A program made the translations under genes and the position numbers. DNA of 48,245 nucleotides. Origin: Bacteroidales bacterium Phil12. GTDB taxonomy: Bacteria > Bacteroidota > Bacteroidia > Bacteroidales > P3. The stretch is taken from positions 1-48,245 of the forward strand of contig NWBO01000101.1 of assembly GCA_002633275.1 (NCBI GenBank), written 5' to 3'. A model generated the notes under the pieces. That model was not told the DNA's origin. It searched no databases and was given only the letters and a program-made list of their open reading frames with translations. Below are positions 35,092 through 43,796 of the stretch, piece by piece (position 1 is the first letter of the stretch; every line of letters starts with the position of its first letter).

Positions 35092-36045
35092 TTATTCTTT
35101 TTCTCTTAACAATTCCTTTTCTTTATCAAAAGCATTGACAATCTTAGTTACAAGAGGATTTCTTACAATATCCTTATCATTAAGCATTATAACAGAAAGT
35201 CCTTTTATGTTTTTCAACAAATCAACCGTAGGCATCAATCCTGACGGTTGTTTATATGGTAAATCTACTTGTGTCGGGTCGCCAGTTATTATAAATTTCG
35301 ACCAATTACCCATACGTGTCAAAAACATTTTCAATTGACTCTTTGTGGCGTTCTGTGCTTCGTCCAAAATAACAAATGAATTTTCCAATGTTCTACCTCT
35401 CATAAAAGCCAACGGTGCTATTTCTATCGTATGGTTTTCCATCAAGTAATCTAATTTGTTTTGAGAAAGCATATCCCTTAAAGCATCGTATAAAGGTTGT
35501 AAATATGGGTCTAATTTATCTTTTAATCCTCCGGGCAGAAATCCAAGATTTTCTCCTGCCTCAACAGCAGGGCGAGTTAGAATGATACGTTTCACTCTTT
35601 TTTCTTTAAGATATTTTACAGCCAAAGCCACAGCTGTATAAGTCTTTCCCGAACCCGCCGGACCTATTGCAAAAACCATATCTTTTTTCTCTATCTCCTC
35701 AACCATTTTCTGTTGATTTTTGGTTCTCGCCTTAACACTCTGTCCATTGGCTCCATAAACCAATACTTCGGCATCGGATTCTTTTTCTATCTTTTCATCA
35801 TTGTATGCAGCCATTATTAACTGCCCCGTAATGTTTGGTATTCGTTTGTAAATATCTTTTAATCTCGAAAAGAATAATAAGAATTGTTCGACATCCTTCT
35901 CTTCTCCTTTTACTTTCAAAGTATCACTGCGAACAGCAATTATAAGATTATCAAACAAAGTCTCAATGAAAGAGAGATTTTTTTCATTAACTCCAAAAAA
36001 TTCTCTTTGATCTACATCTTTAAGATTTATGTTTTTTTCTATCAT
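35092..36045 (-). CDS. PhoH-like ATPase
   Basis: This 317-residue P-loop ATPase belongs to the PhoH family (YbeZ type), cytosolic ATPases linked to RNA metabolism and often placed near ybeY. Walker A is 'GPAGSGKT' (128-135); 'VILTRPAVEAGENLGFLPGGLKDKLDPYLQPLYDAL' and Walker B 'SFVILDEAQNATKSQLKMFLTRMG' follow in register, with 'FIITGDPTQVDLP' as the third helicase-like motif. The N-terminus ('FFGVNEKNLSFIETLFDNLIIAVRSDTLKVKGEEKDVEQF') is the KH-like PhoH leader. It starts six bases after the OmpA-family gene, so the two are co-transcribed. Confidence 0.92.
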   Translation of the reverse strand: MIEKNINLKDVDQREFFGVNEKNLSFIETLFDNLIIAVRSDTLKVKGEEKDVEQFLLFFSRLKDIYKRIPNITGQLIMAAYNDEKIEKESDAEVLVYGANGQSVKARTKNQQKMVEEIEKKDMVFAIGPAGSGKTYTAVALAVKYLKEKRVKRIILTRPAVEAGENLGFLPGGLKDKLDPYLQPLYDALRDMLSQNKLDYLMENHTIEIAPLAFMRGRTLENSFVILDEAQNATKSQLKMFLTRMGNWSKFIITGDPTQVDLPYKQPSGLMPTVDLLKNIKGLSVIMLNDKDIVRNPLVTKIVNAFDKEKELLREKE

Positions 36046-36051
36046 TATATT

Positions 36052-37956
36052 TTATTTTGTCTTCAATATCTTAAATTCGGTTCTTCTGTTTTGTTTCCTA
36101 CCTTCCTCTGTTGAATTGTCCGCAACAGGGTTTTGCATTCCGTAACCTTTGGCAATTATTCTGTTTTGAGCAACACCTTTACTAACCAACCATGCTTTAA
36201 CGCTATTGGCTCTGTTTTGAGAAAGAGTTTTGTTGTAATATTCTTTTCCAACGTTGTCGGTATAGCCCGAAATTTCTATAAACATCAGCGGATTGGTGTT
36301 TAACATCATTAAAATAGTGTTTAACTCTGCGTTGCTCTCTTCCATTAATTCAAAAGAATTTGTCGCAAAGAAAATATTTTTCAATATAACACTGCTACCC
36401 TCTTTTATCGCTTTAAGTTCAATATCTTTATCCAAGTAATCTTTGCCCTCACTTGACTGCAATTCTTTGAGTGAAAAATTCTCCGAATAGAATAGATAAC
36501 CATTACAAGTAACGCTCAAAGCATAGTCTTCTCCCTCAACCAAAGCCAAATTGTATGTATTGTTTTCTTTATCGGAGATAGTGGAAGTTACCAATCTGTT
36601 CGTACGCAAATTTTTTACTTGCAAAACACTTTCGTTGCCCCTTTTGTTATCGTCATACAACACTTTACCTCGCATACAAATAACTTTTGTCGGCTGCAAA
36701 CTCTTTTCCAATTCAAAAGCATACAAATCCATTTTGTTCGGTGCATTCTCTCTTGCATAAACAGCATACCTGCCATTGGCAGAAACAATGAGGCAACTTT
36801 CTTCTTTATCGGTATTGATAGGATAACCAATATTTACAGGTTCTTGAAACTTGCCATCAATAATTTTAGAATAAAAAATATCCATACCTCCCATACCTAT
36901 CAAAGAATCCGATGCAAAATAAAGAGTTGAATTGGAGGGGTGAATAAAAGGCGATATTTCGTTCCCTCCGGTATTGATAACCTTTCCACAATTCCTCGCC
37001 TTCGTCCAAGTATTGTCATCTTTAAGATACGAATACCATATATCGCTTTTTCCAAAACCTCCCTCTCTATTGGAAACAAAGAAAAGCGTTCTGCCGTCAG
37101 AGGCTATGCTCGGTTGAGAATCCCATGAAGAAGAATTTACATTGCTACCGAGATTTTCGGGTTCGCCCCACGTATCACCGACTCTCTTGCTACGATAAAT
37201 ATCACACGAACCAAAACCGTCTTTGGTGTTGCACTTGGCAAAATACAAGTATCTGCCGTCAGGAGATATGCTTGCCGCTCCTTCATTAGCATCGGTATTT
37301 AACGGATAAGGCATTTTCTGTTTTTTATTCCATTCAAACGAAGATGAATATACATCTTTCTTGGTTGCAAAATAGAAATCCTCTTTATCGTTTGTCCTTT
37401 GAGTGAAATATAATTGGTTATCCAAAGTAAGAGTAGGCAAATACTGATATTCTTTATCATTGATATTTTCGCCAAGATTATAAGGAGAAAATTCTTTTGG
37501 ATTTTGCATTTGGATTTCTATAAAATCAATACACGCAATATTGTATTTGCAATCCTCTACCTTTGATTTGTATCGTGGTTTTGTGGCATTATCGATATAG
37601 TATTGGAAATTGCGTTTGGCACTTGTGTAATCTTTTACATTTTTTTGCATAATACCCAAACGATAATAAGCATTCAAATCATAGTCTTTATCTATCGCAA
37701 TTCCTTTTATGTAATTCGCAGCGGATTTTTCAAAATCCTTGTTATTATAGTATATCTCCGCCAAAAATATGTATAATGGTGCATAATCGTTATAAGTCTG
37801 TTTTGCTTTTTCCAATATATCCACCGCTTTTTTCTCATCGTTATGCTCTACCAATTTAATTGCTTTTTCTATAACTTTATCAGCCTTTGAATTTTGTGCA
37901 GACAACGAAAATACGATAGCAACGCATACCAATATGAACACCGATACTTTTTTCAT
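36052..37956 (-). CDS. OmpA-family protein with TPR, propeller and carboxypeptidase-regulatory-like domain (PorE-like)
   Basis: This 634-residue protein has a signal peptide (1-20), N-terminal TPR motifs (about 22-130), a PD40/WD40-like propeller (about 170-410; 'ISPDGRYLYFAKCN', 'IASDGRTLFFVSNREGGFGKSDIWYSY'), a carboxypeptidase-regulatory-like segment (about 425-500) and an OmpA domain (about 515-634, 'IEISGYTDNVGKEYYNKTLSQNRANSVKAWL' in register). This order matches PorE, a T9SS component that binds peptidoglycan. PorE is a lipoprotein, however, and I see no lipobox, so a paralogue is possible. Residues LNTILMMLNT derive from a sequence nearly identical to the intergenic 21-bp repeat (36292-36324). 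It heads an operon with the phoH-like gene. Confidence 0.85.
   Translation of the reverse strand: MKKVSVFILVCVAIVFSLSAQNSKADKVIEKAIKLVEHNDEKKAVDILEKAKQTYNDYAPLYIFLAEIYYNNKDFEKSAANYIKGIAIDKDYDLNAYYRLGIMQKNVKDYTSAKRNFQYYIDNATKPRYKSKVEDCKYNIACIDFIEIQMQNPKEFSPYNLGENINDKEYQYLPTLTLDNQLYFTQRTNDKEDFYFATKKDVYSSSFEWNKKQKMPYPLNTDANEGAASISPDGRYLYFAKCNTKDGFGSCDIYRSKRVGDTWGEPENLGSNVNSSSWDSQPSIASDGRTLFFVSNREGGFGKSDIWYSYLKDDNTWTKARNCGKVINTGGNEISPFIHPSNSTLYFASDSLIGMGGMDIFYSKIIDGKFQEPVNIGYPINTDKEESCLIVSANGRYAVYARENAPNKMDLYAFELEKSLQPTKVICMRGKVLYDDNKRGNESVLQVKNLRTNRLVTSTISDKENNTYNLALVEGEDYALSVTCNGYLFYSENFSLKELQSSEGKDYLDKDIELKAIKEGSSVILKNIFFATNSFELMEESNAELNTILMMLNTNPLMFIEISGYTDNVGKEYYNKTLSQNRANSVKAWLVSKGVAQNRIIAKGYGMQNPVADNSTEEGRKQNRRTEFKILKTK
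36292..36324 (-). repeat. 21-bp repeat unit inside the OmpA-domain coding sequence
   Basis: Thirty-three bases inside the gene match the intergenic array at 46661-46693 region at 29 of 33 positions by my alignment. The units are in frame with the codons and encode LNT-ILMMLNT-N. No residue is inserted relative to the family pattern, so the repeat either arose here or converged. Confidence 0.6.
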
Positions 37957-37988
37957 ACCACTTGAAATCCGTTTTGTTTATTTGTTTG

Positions 37989-37996
37989 CAAAGGTA
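37989..37996 (-). promoter_or_regulatory. Promoter -7 element of the OmpA-family gene
   Basis: The minus strand reads TACCTTTG (TAnnTTTG), 32 bases upstream of the start codon at 37956. A -33 element at normal spacing is not clear. Confidence 0.55.
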
Positions 37997-38080
37997 ATAT
38001 ATTTACACAAAAAGAAAAACACTTTGGCAAACATTTTTACAAATATTGCCAAAGTGCCAAAAATATGAAAATAATTAATC

Positions 38081-39277
38081 CTATTTCAATTTAGCAACAG
38101 CCTCTTTTATTCTGCGAATTGCTTCTATAATATTTTCATCACTTGTTGCATAAGACATACGAAAACATTCAGCACTGCCAAAAGCATCACCACCCACAGC
38201 AGCAACATGTCCTTCCTCCAACAAATACATAGCAAAGTCGGTGGAATTGTTTATAACGCGTTTGCCGTCTGTTTTTCCGAAGTAATAAGAACATTTAGGG
38301 AATAAATAAAACGCACCCTTAGGGTCATTAACCTCGAATCCCGGAATTTCCTTGCAAAGTTTAACAATCAAATTCTTTCTTCTCTCAAAGGCTTTTCTCA
38401 TTTCCTCTACACAATCTTGACTTGCGTTGTAAGCCTCTACGGCTGCGATTTGAGAAACGCTGCAAGAACCACTTGTGTATTGACCTTGAAGTTTGTTGCA
38501 AGCCTTAGCAATTTCGATAGGTGCAGCAATATAACCGATTCTCCAACCGGTCATTGCATATGCTTTACTTACTCCATTAACGATTATGCAACGCTCTTTC
38601 ATTCCCTCGCAAGAAGCCAAAGAAGCATGTTCGCCCGTATAATTGATATGTTCATAAATTTCATCACAAATAACATATACGTTCTGATGTTTTCTTAACA
38701 CTTCTGCCAAGCCTTCCATTTCCTTTTGAGTATATACACTACCCGTAGGATTACAAGGTGAGCAAAGGATAAGCATTTTTGTTTTATCCGTTATCGTTGC
38801 TTCCAATTGCTCAGGAGTTATCTTGAAATCTGCTTCGATTTTAGCCTCAACAAATACAGGAGTACCGTCAGCCATTAACACCATTTGCGGATAAGAAACC
38901 CAATAAGGAGCAGGAATAATCACCTCATCGCCATTTGAAACCAAAGCCATAATAGTGTTGCAAACACTTTGTTTTGCTCCGTTTGAAACTATAATTTGGT
39001 CTGTTGTGTATTCCAAATTGTTTTCGTTTTTAAGTTTATTGACAATGGCTTTTCTTAATTCCGGATAACCGGGTACAGGAGAATAGCGAGTGTAGTTATC
39101 ATCAACAGCTTTTTTTGCTGCAACTTTAATATGGTCTGGTGTATTGAAATCAGGCTCACCAACACTCATATTAATGATGTCAATTCCTTGTGCTTTAAGT
39201 TCCGAACTTCTTTGGCTCATTGCCAAGGTTGCAGATGGAGACAGACGTTTAACTCTGTCGGATAAAATAATACTCAT
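38081..39277 (-). CDS. PLP-dependent class I/II aminotransferase (aspartate aminotransferase-like)
   Basis: This 398-residue enzyme transfers amino groups between an amino acid (probably aspartate) and 2-oxoglutarate. It shows 'INMSVGEPDFNTPDHI' and 'YSPVPGYPELRKAI', the PLP-contact 'SNGAKQSVCNTIMAL', 'CSPCNPTGSVY', 'YVICDEIYEHINY' and the PLP-binding Lys238 in 'VNGVSKAYAMTGWRIGYIAAP'. The C-terminal 'FRMSYATSDENIIEAIRRI' carries the substrate-binding Arg. The subgroup 1-gamma pattern (Bacillus/Thermus type) is the best fit. It is a single gene with a promoter element at 39357-39364. Confidence 0.9.
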   Translation of the reverse strand: MSIILSDRVKRLSPSATLAMSQRSSELKAQGIDIINMSVGEPDFNTPDHIKVAAKKAVDDNYTRYSPVPGYPELRKAIVNKLKNENNLEYTTDQIIVSNGAKQSVCNTIMALVSNGDEVIIPAPYWVSYPQMVLMADGTPVFVEAKIEADFKITPEQLEATITDKTKMLILCSPCNPTGSVYTQKEMEGLAEVLRKHQNVYVICDEIYEHINYTGEHASLASCEGMKERCIIVNGVSKAYAMTGWRIGYIAAPIEIAKACNKLQGQYTSGSCSVSQIAAVEAYNASQDCVEEMRKAFERRKNLIVKLCKEIPGFEVNDPKGAFYLFPKCSYYFGKTDGKRVINNSTDFAMYLLEEGHVAAVGGDAFGSAECFRMSYATSDENIIEAIRRIKEAVAKLK

Positions 39278-39356
39278 ATCGTTTTAGTTTTTTATGATTA
39301 ATAATAAATTAACTATTTTGAAGCGTTAGGTATCTTTAACGACTCCAAAACTTCGG

Positions 39357-39364
39357 CAAAATTA
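39357..39364 (-). promoter_or_regulatory. Promoter -7 element of the aminotransferase gene
   Basis: The minus strand reads TAATTTTG, a full match to TAnnTTTG, 80 bases upstream of the start codon at 39277. Confidence 0.5.
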
Positions 39365-39735
39365 CAAATTATTTTCAAAATACATAATTTTCACAATAAA
39401 AATTTTGCATATTCCATTTCACATTTTCCAAATATGATGTGAATTTTTCAATATCACAATTCTTCAAATATGATATTCAAATCCTTACTGTTTTATTATG
39501 CAACAAAAAATTATCTCCTTTTAACCGTCTTTTATCATAAGTTTTTAGATTTGTTATTCGCCTACACACAAAACAAATTATAATTCTCCACTTGTTATCG
39601 TGGCTTTTTACACAAATCTTTTCACTCGCAAACAAATTTGATTTACACCATAAGTTTTGGCAACGAGTAATAAATATTTCGCTATCGTAATAACTTGACT
39701 GCATAAAAGCATTCAATATAACGAAGTTTCAAAAG
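39365..39735. other. AT-rich intergenic stretch without a convincing gene
   Basis: This is the larger part of the 604-base gap 39278-39881. Between about 39391 and 39480 there is a weak 21-base periodicity with repeated AAATATGAT and TTTTTCAATATCAC-type blocks, perhaps a decayed repeat array. The remainder is featureless; a 79-codon open frame (39477-39716, minus) has no signal peptide, motif or start context to support it. Confidence 0.4.
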
Positions 39736-39819
39736 CGAAAAATATAATCACTTTTCGCAAAATTAGTGTTAAACACTAATCGAATAATGTTTAACACTGT
39801 TTCACCAATGTTAAACAAA
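39736..39819. repeat. 21-bp periodic array, three clear and one weak unit
   Basis: Units start at 39757, 39778 and 39799, preceded by a weaker unit at 39736. The first two end in TTAAACACT and TTTAACACT. The array abuts the terminator hairpin of rplS. Confidence 0.8.
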
Positions 39820-39820
39820 A

Positions 39821-39853
39821 AATATCGGCTGTCTTTGACGGACAACCGATATT
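39821..39853 (-). terminator. Terminator of the thrS-rplS translation cluster
   Basis: AATATCGGCTGTC (39821-39833) and GACAACCGATATT (39841-39853) pair with one mismatch around TTTGACG. On the minus strand the stem runs into TTTTTTG, 28 bases past the rplS stop. Confidence 0.85.
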
Positions 39854-39881
39854 CAGTTTTTTGTGCTTTTCTAAGAAAGAA

Positions 39882-40244
39882 TTATTTTTTGATGATAATC
39901 TTTTCTTTGATACGTGCGCTTTTACCGGAAAGAGCTCTTAGGTAATAGATTCTTGCACGACGAACAACACCATGTTTATTAACTACAATGTGGTCAATAA
40001 ATGGACTGTTCATTGGAAATATTCTTTCAACTCCGACACCGTTAGATATTTTTCTTACAGTGAATGTATTGTTTGCCTGATTTTTATGTCCTTTAATCTG
40101 GATAACTATACCTTGGAATTGTTGGATACGCTCTTTGTTTCCTTCACGTATTTTGTAAGCTACAGTAATAGTGTCGCCTGACTTAAACTGAGGAAATTCC
40201 TTTACAGGAGACTGACTTTCTACAAATTTCATTAAATCTTCCAT
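39882..40244 (-). CDS. rplS: 50S ribosomal protein L19
   Basis: L19 sits at the interface of the 50S and 30S subunits. The 120-residue sequence has the family landmarks '[30 protein letters not shown]', '[17 protein letters not shown]' and '[22 protein letters not shown]'. It is 32 bases downstream of rplT and the last gene of the cluster, ending at a terminator. Placing rplS directly after infC-rpmI-rplT differs from the E. coli arrangement, where it is in the trmD operon. Confidence 0.97.
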   Translation of the reverse strand: MEDLMKFVESQSPVKEFPQFKSGDTITVAYKIREGNKERIQQFQGIVIQIKGHKNQANNTFTVRKISNGVGVERIFPMNSPFIDHIVVNKHGVVRRARIYYLRALSGKSARIKEKIIIKK

Positions 40245-40276
40245 GATTCTTTTCTCTCTCTTTTTAGGTTACACTA

Positions 40277-40624
40277 CTATTTTTTAACTGTTTTAACGAT
40301 TGCAGTGAAAATTTCCGGGTGGTTCATAGCGAAGTCAGCCAAAACTTTACGATTTAATTCAATGTTGTTTTTGTGCAACAATCCCATGAAAACAGAATAA
40401 GATATTTCGTTTTGACGGCAAGCCGCATTGATACGGTTAATCCACAAAGCACGAAATTCTCTTTTCTTTACTTTACGGTCTCTAAACGCATAAGTCTGAC
40501 CTTTTTCCCATTTGTTTTTTGCAACGGTCCAAACGTTTTTACCTCTACCCCAATAACCTTTTGTACGGTTAAGGATTTTTTTTCTACGCTGTCTTGAAGC
40601 AACAGCATTTACACTTCTTGGCAT
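40277..40624 (-). CDS. rplT: 50S ribosomal protein L20
   Basis: L20 binds 23S rRNA early in 50S assembly and, in other bacteria, represses the infC-rpmI-rplT mRNA. The 115-residue sequence shows '[31 protein letters not shown]' and '[43 protein letters not shown]' in register. It lies 108 bases after rpmI; that spacer has no hairpin I can recognise as an L20 operator. Confidence 0.97.
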   Translation of the reverse strand: MPRSVNAVASRQRRKKILNRTKGYWGRGKNVWTVAKNKWEKGQTYAFRDRKVKKREFRALWINRINAACRQNEISYSVFMGLLHKNNIELNRKVLADFAMNHPEIFTAIVKTVKK

Positions 40625-40732
40625 TTTTTAATTTGTTTTGTTTTTCATATCAGCGGCAAAAAATTTTTCTGCACTTAATACTGATACAATGGTTAATACT
40701 TTTGTTTTACCTTTTTGTGCTTTTGGTTGGTA

Positions 40733-40927
40733 CTATCTTCCCAACATTTCGTTCAACACCTTAGCATCAGCACTTGATACTGTTGTGTAAGCACACAATG
40801 CTCTTTTTCTCTTATTTGTTTTCTTTGTCAAAATGTGAGAATGATAAGCATGTCTTCTTTTCAATTTACCTGACGCAGTTACTGTAAATCTTTTCTTTAC
40901 AGATGCTCTGGTTTTTGTTTTTGGCAT
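40733..40927 (-). CDS. rpmI: 50S ribosomal protein L35
   Basis: L35 is a small basic 50S protein. The 64-residue sequence has the family start '[20 protein letters not shown]' and '[22 protein letters not shown]'. It is the usual neighbour of rplT and infC; about 105 bases separate it from infC and 108 bases from rplT. Confidence 0.97.
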   Translation of the reverse strand: MPKTKTRASVKKRFTVTASGKLKRRHAYHSHILTKKTNKRKRALCAYTTVSSADAKVLNEMLGR

Positions 40928-41031
40928 TTTAATGTCCTCTTTTTTTGTGTTAATAAATCTATTTACCTATATATAAAAACGTTTCAACAACGTTGATATA
41001 TCTTATTTATTGTAAAAAACGCGATTTTATT

Positions 41032-41586
41032 TTATTTTTTCTTAATCGGAGTGATAATCATAAGCATTTTCTTTCCCTCCAAACGAGGCATTTGCTCAGG
41101 CTTTCCGTATTCCAACAATGCTTCGGCAAATTTCAAAAGTTTTTGCTCGCCGTGTTCTTTATAAACTATTGTCCTTCCCTTAAAGAATACATCTACCTTA
41201 ACTTTATTACCTTCCGACAAGAAACGAATCGCATGTTTCAACTTAAATTCAAAATCGTGATCGTCTGTTTGCGGTCCAAGTCTTATCTCTTTAACCAACA
41301 TTTTTGAAGACTTAGCCTTTCGCTCTTTATCTTTCTTTTTTTGTTCGTAAAGAAACTTTTGGTAATTCATAACTTTGCATACGGGCGGATTAACATTTGG
41401 CGAAATCATTACCAAATCCATTCCCTGCTCATTAGCAAAAGCCAACGCTTCTTTAATACTACAAATTTTAGGTTCAAAACCCTCGCCGACAACTCTAACT
41501 ATCGGCTCTTTAATGTACTCGTTTATCAAGTGAGGCATCTCCTTTTTCACCGAACCTCTACCACGAGATTGATTTGTTGTTTCTAT
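41032..41586 (-). CDS. infC: Translation initiation factor IF-3, probable AUA start
   Basis: IF-3 binds the 30S subunit and checks start codons and initiator tRNA. The N-domain ('RVVGEGFEPKICSIKEALAFANEQGMDLVMISP'), the lysine-rich linker ('FLYEQKKKDKERKAKSSKM') and the C-domain ('IRLGPQTDDHDFEFKLKHAIRFL', 'KVKVDVFFKGRTIVYKEHGEQKLL') are intact. There is no good ATG: the nearest in-frame ATG is inside the conserved N-terminus. A GTG at 41550 is possible, but 12 codons further upstream an AUA (41586-41584) stands seven bases after AAGGAGG and one codon-length past an in-frame stop. The extension it adds, 'ETTNQSRGRGS', resembles the basic N-terminal tail of other Bacteroidota IF-3. The protein would have 184 residues. 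Confidence 0.9.
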   Translation of the reverse strand: METTNQSRGRGSVKKEMPHLINEYIKEPIVRVVGEGFEPKICSIKEALAFANEQGMDLVMISPNVNPPVCKVMNYQKFLYEQKKKDKERKAKSSKMLVKEIRLGPQTDDHDFEFKLKHAIRFLSEGNKVKVDVFFKGRTIVYKEHGEQKLLKFAEALLEYGKPEQMPRLEGKKMLMIITPIKKK

Positions 41587-41600
41587 AACTTATCCTCCTT
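41584..41600 (-). promoter_or_regulatory. Strong Shine-Dalgarno site and non-canonical AUA start of infC
   Basis: The minus strand reads AAGGAGG (41600-41594), seven bases, then ATA (41586-41584). A full SD is rare among genes in this window, so its ideal spacing to an AUA, with the stop codon TAA lying between, decides the start. Confidence 0.7.
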
Positions 41601-41625
41601 ATTAATTTAGTTTATAATTATTCTC

Positions 41626-43560
41626 TTATTCCAATTCTTTATTAACTTCGGCTTGTACCAATTTAGCAAAGTCTTCTATTTTCATAGTACCTATATCGCC
41701 TTTCAAATGCTCACGGACAGACACCATACCATCGGCTTCTTCCTTTTCTCCAACGATTAACATATAACGAATTTTCTTGATTTCGGCATCACGAATCTTT
41801 TTACCGGTTTTTTCGTTTCTATTGTCAATACTACCCCTAAGGTCTTCCATATTCAAAGCCTCTTGAACTTTCTTTGCATATTGTTCGTACTTTTCACTTA
41901 TCGGCAATATGATATATTGGTCAGGAGTAAGCCACAATGGAAATTCTCCTGCTGTATGTTCCAACAAAACAGCGACAAATCTCTCCATTGAACCGAATGG
42001 TGCGCGGTGAATCATTACAGGGCGATGTTTTTGATTATCCGCTCCAATGTATTCCAAATTGAAACGCTCAGGAAGGTTATAATCCACCTGTATTGTTCCC
42101 AATTGCCAACTTCTACCTAAGGCATCTTTAACCATAAAGTCTAACTTAGGACCATAAAAAGCAGCTTCGCCTGTTTCTGTAATAGTTTTAAGACCTTTTT
42201 CGGCAGCACTCTCAATAATGGCTCTTTCGGCTTTATCCCAAACTTCATCACTACCTATATATTTCTCTTTATTATTAGGGTCTCTCAACGAAATTTGAGC
42301 CGTAAATTCGTTAAATTTAAGTGTCTTGAATATATAAAGAACTATATCTATAACCTTACAGAACTCTTCTTTTATTTGGTCTTGCGTGCAGAATATGTGA
42401 GCATCGTCTTGCGTAAATGAACGAACACGTGTCAAACCATGTAACTCTCCACTCATCTCATAACGATAAACCGTACCAAATTCAGCGACACGATAAGGCA
42501 AATCCTTGTATGATTTAGGGAACAAACGATAAATTTCGCAGTGATGAGGACAATTCATCGGCTTCAACATATACTCTTCTCCCTCTTGTGGAGTATGTAT
42601 AGGTTGGAATGAATCCTTACCATATTTCTGAAAATGTCCCGATGTCTTATATAAATTAACGTTACCTATATGTGGAGTCATTACTTGAACATATCCATAC
42701 TGTTTTTGAACCTTTGCCAAGAAATTCTCCAATCTTTTTCTCAATTCCGTTCCCTTAGGCAACCACAAAGGCAAACCTTGTCCAACGTTCTGAGAAAAAG
42801 CAAACAGCTCCATTTCCTTACCTAATTTTCTATGATCTCTCTTCTTTGCTTCTTCCAACATAAGAAGATATTCGTCCAATTCTTTTTTCTTAGGGAATGA
42901 TATTGCATACAAACGAGTCAATTGTTTGTTATGCTCATCGCCTCTCCAATATGCACCGGCCAATGATGTTATCTTAAAAGCCTTAATTGGAGAAAAATCC
43001 ATTAAGTGAGGACCACGACACAAATCCGTAAAATCGCCACTTTCATAGAAAGTTATCTTACCGTCTTCTAAATCTTTGATAAGTTCAACTTTATATGTCT
43101 CGTTTCTTTTGCTAAAATAATCCAAAGCGTCTTGTTTTGAAACTTCTTTACGAACAAGTTTTACGCCTTGTTTTACTATTTCAGCCATTTTCTTTTCAAT
43201 CTTCGGAAAATCTTCTTCTCTTAAAACATCTTCGCCGAAATCTATATCATAATAGAAACCTCTTTCTATGGCAGGACCTATACCAAACTTTGCATTCGGA
43301 TATAAAGCCTGAACAGCAGATGCCAACAAATGGGCTGAGGAATGCCAAAATGTATGCTTTCCGTCTTCATCATTCCAAGTGTTTAGTTTCAAATTACAGT
43401 CAGCAGTAAGCGGAGTCAATAAGTCTTTAATTTCCCCGTCAATAGTTGCAGACAACACATTTCTTGCCAAACCTTCGCTTATCGATTTAGCAACGTCCAA
43501 TGCATTAACGCCTTCATTGTACTGTTTTACACTTCCGTCCGGTAAAGTTACATTTATCAT
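41626..43560 (-). CDS. thrS: Threonine--tRNA ligase
   Basis: ThrS charges tRNA-Thr and edits Ser-tRNA. The 644-residue protein has the N-terminal TGS domain (1-60, '[24 protein letters not shown]'), the editing domain with '[35 protein letters not shown]', class II motif 2 '[16 protein letters not shown]', motif 3 '[24 protein letters not shown]' and the C-terminal anticodon-binding domain. It heads the cluster with infC and the ribosomal proteins; infC follows after about 39 bases. The leader is about 70 bases long. Confidence 0.97.
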   Translation of the reverse strand: MINVTLPDGSVKQYNEGVNALDVAKSISEGLARNVLSATIDGEIKDLLTPLTADCNLKLNTWNDEDGKHTFWHSSAHLLASAVQALYPNAKFGIGPAIERGFYYDIDFGEDVLREEDFPKIEKKMAEIVKQGVKLVRKEVSKQDALDYFSKRNETYKVELIKDLEDGKITFYESGDFTDLCRGPHLMDFSPIKAFKITSLAGAYWRGDEHNKQLTRLYAISFPKKKELDEYLLMLEEAKKRDHRKLGKEMELFAFSQNVGQGLPLWLPKGTELRKRLENFLAKVQKQYGYVQVMTPHIGNVNLYKTSGHFQKYGKDSFQPIHTPQEGEEYMLKPMNCPHHCEIYRLFPKSYKDLPYRVAEFGTVYRYEMSGELHGLTRVRSFTQDDAHIFCTQDQIKEEFCKVIDIVLYIFKTLKFNEFTAQISLRDPNNKEKYIGSDEVWDKAERAIIESAAEKGLKTITETGEAAFYGPKLDFMVKDALGRSWQLGTIQVDYNLPERFNLEYIGADNQKHRPVMIHRAPFGSMERFVAVLLEHTAGEFPLWLTPDQYIILPISEKYEQYAKKVQEALNMEDLRGSIDNRNEKTGKKIRDAEIKKIRYMLIVGEKEEADGMVSVREHLKGDIGTMKIEDFAKLVQAEVNKELE

Positions 43561-43629
43561 TGTCGTATTCGTATCTTAAAATTCCTTTATAATAACAGGC
43601 TCTTTTTGAGTCTTGTTCAAAACAGTTTG

Positions 43630-43658
43630 CAAAAATACAATTTTTTTCATTACAACAA
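43630..43658 (-). promoter_or_regulatory. thrS promoter
   Basis: On the minus strand TTG (43658-43656) and TATTTTTG (43637-43630) are 18 bases apart, about 70 bases upstream of the ATG. It diverges from the stress-protein promoter. Confidence 0.65.
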
Positions 43659-43729
43659 TAAATATTCTTACTTTTTTTTCAATTTTTTATTTTTTCAATA
43701 TTTTTTACCGTATTTTTTTCAAAAATGAT

Positions 43730-43760
43730 TTTGCAGTTTTCTCTTTTTTTCATACTTTTG
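43730..43760 (+). promoter_or_regulatory. Promoter of the universal stress protein gene
   Basis: TTG (43731-43733) and TACTTTTG (43753-43760) are 19 bases apart, and the ATG at 43797 follows 36 bases later. This argues against an upstream start at 43725, which would overlap the promoter. Confidence 0.75.
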
Positions 43761-43796
43761 CAAAAATTAATTCACAAACCTTTAATAATTTGTCTT

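Noticed and set aside
39477-39716. 79-codon open frame on the minus strand
   Set aside because: It has no recognisable motif, no signal peptide and no supported start, and lies in AT-rich repeat-like DNA.
43725-43796. Upstream start of the universal stress protein (24 extra residues)
   Set aside because: It would overlap a well-formed promoter (43730-43760) and the Usp domain begins at the ATG at 43797.
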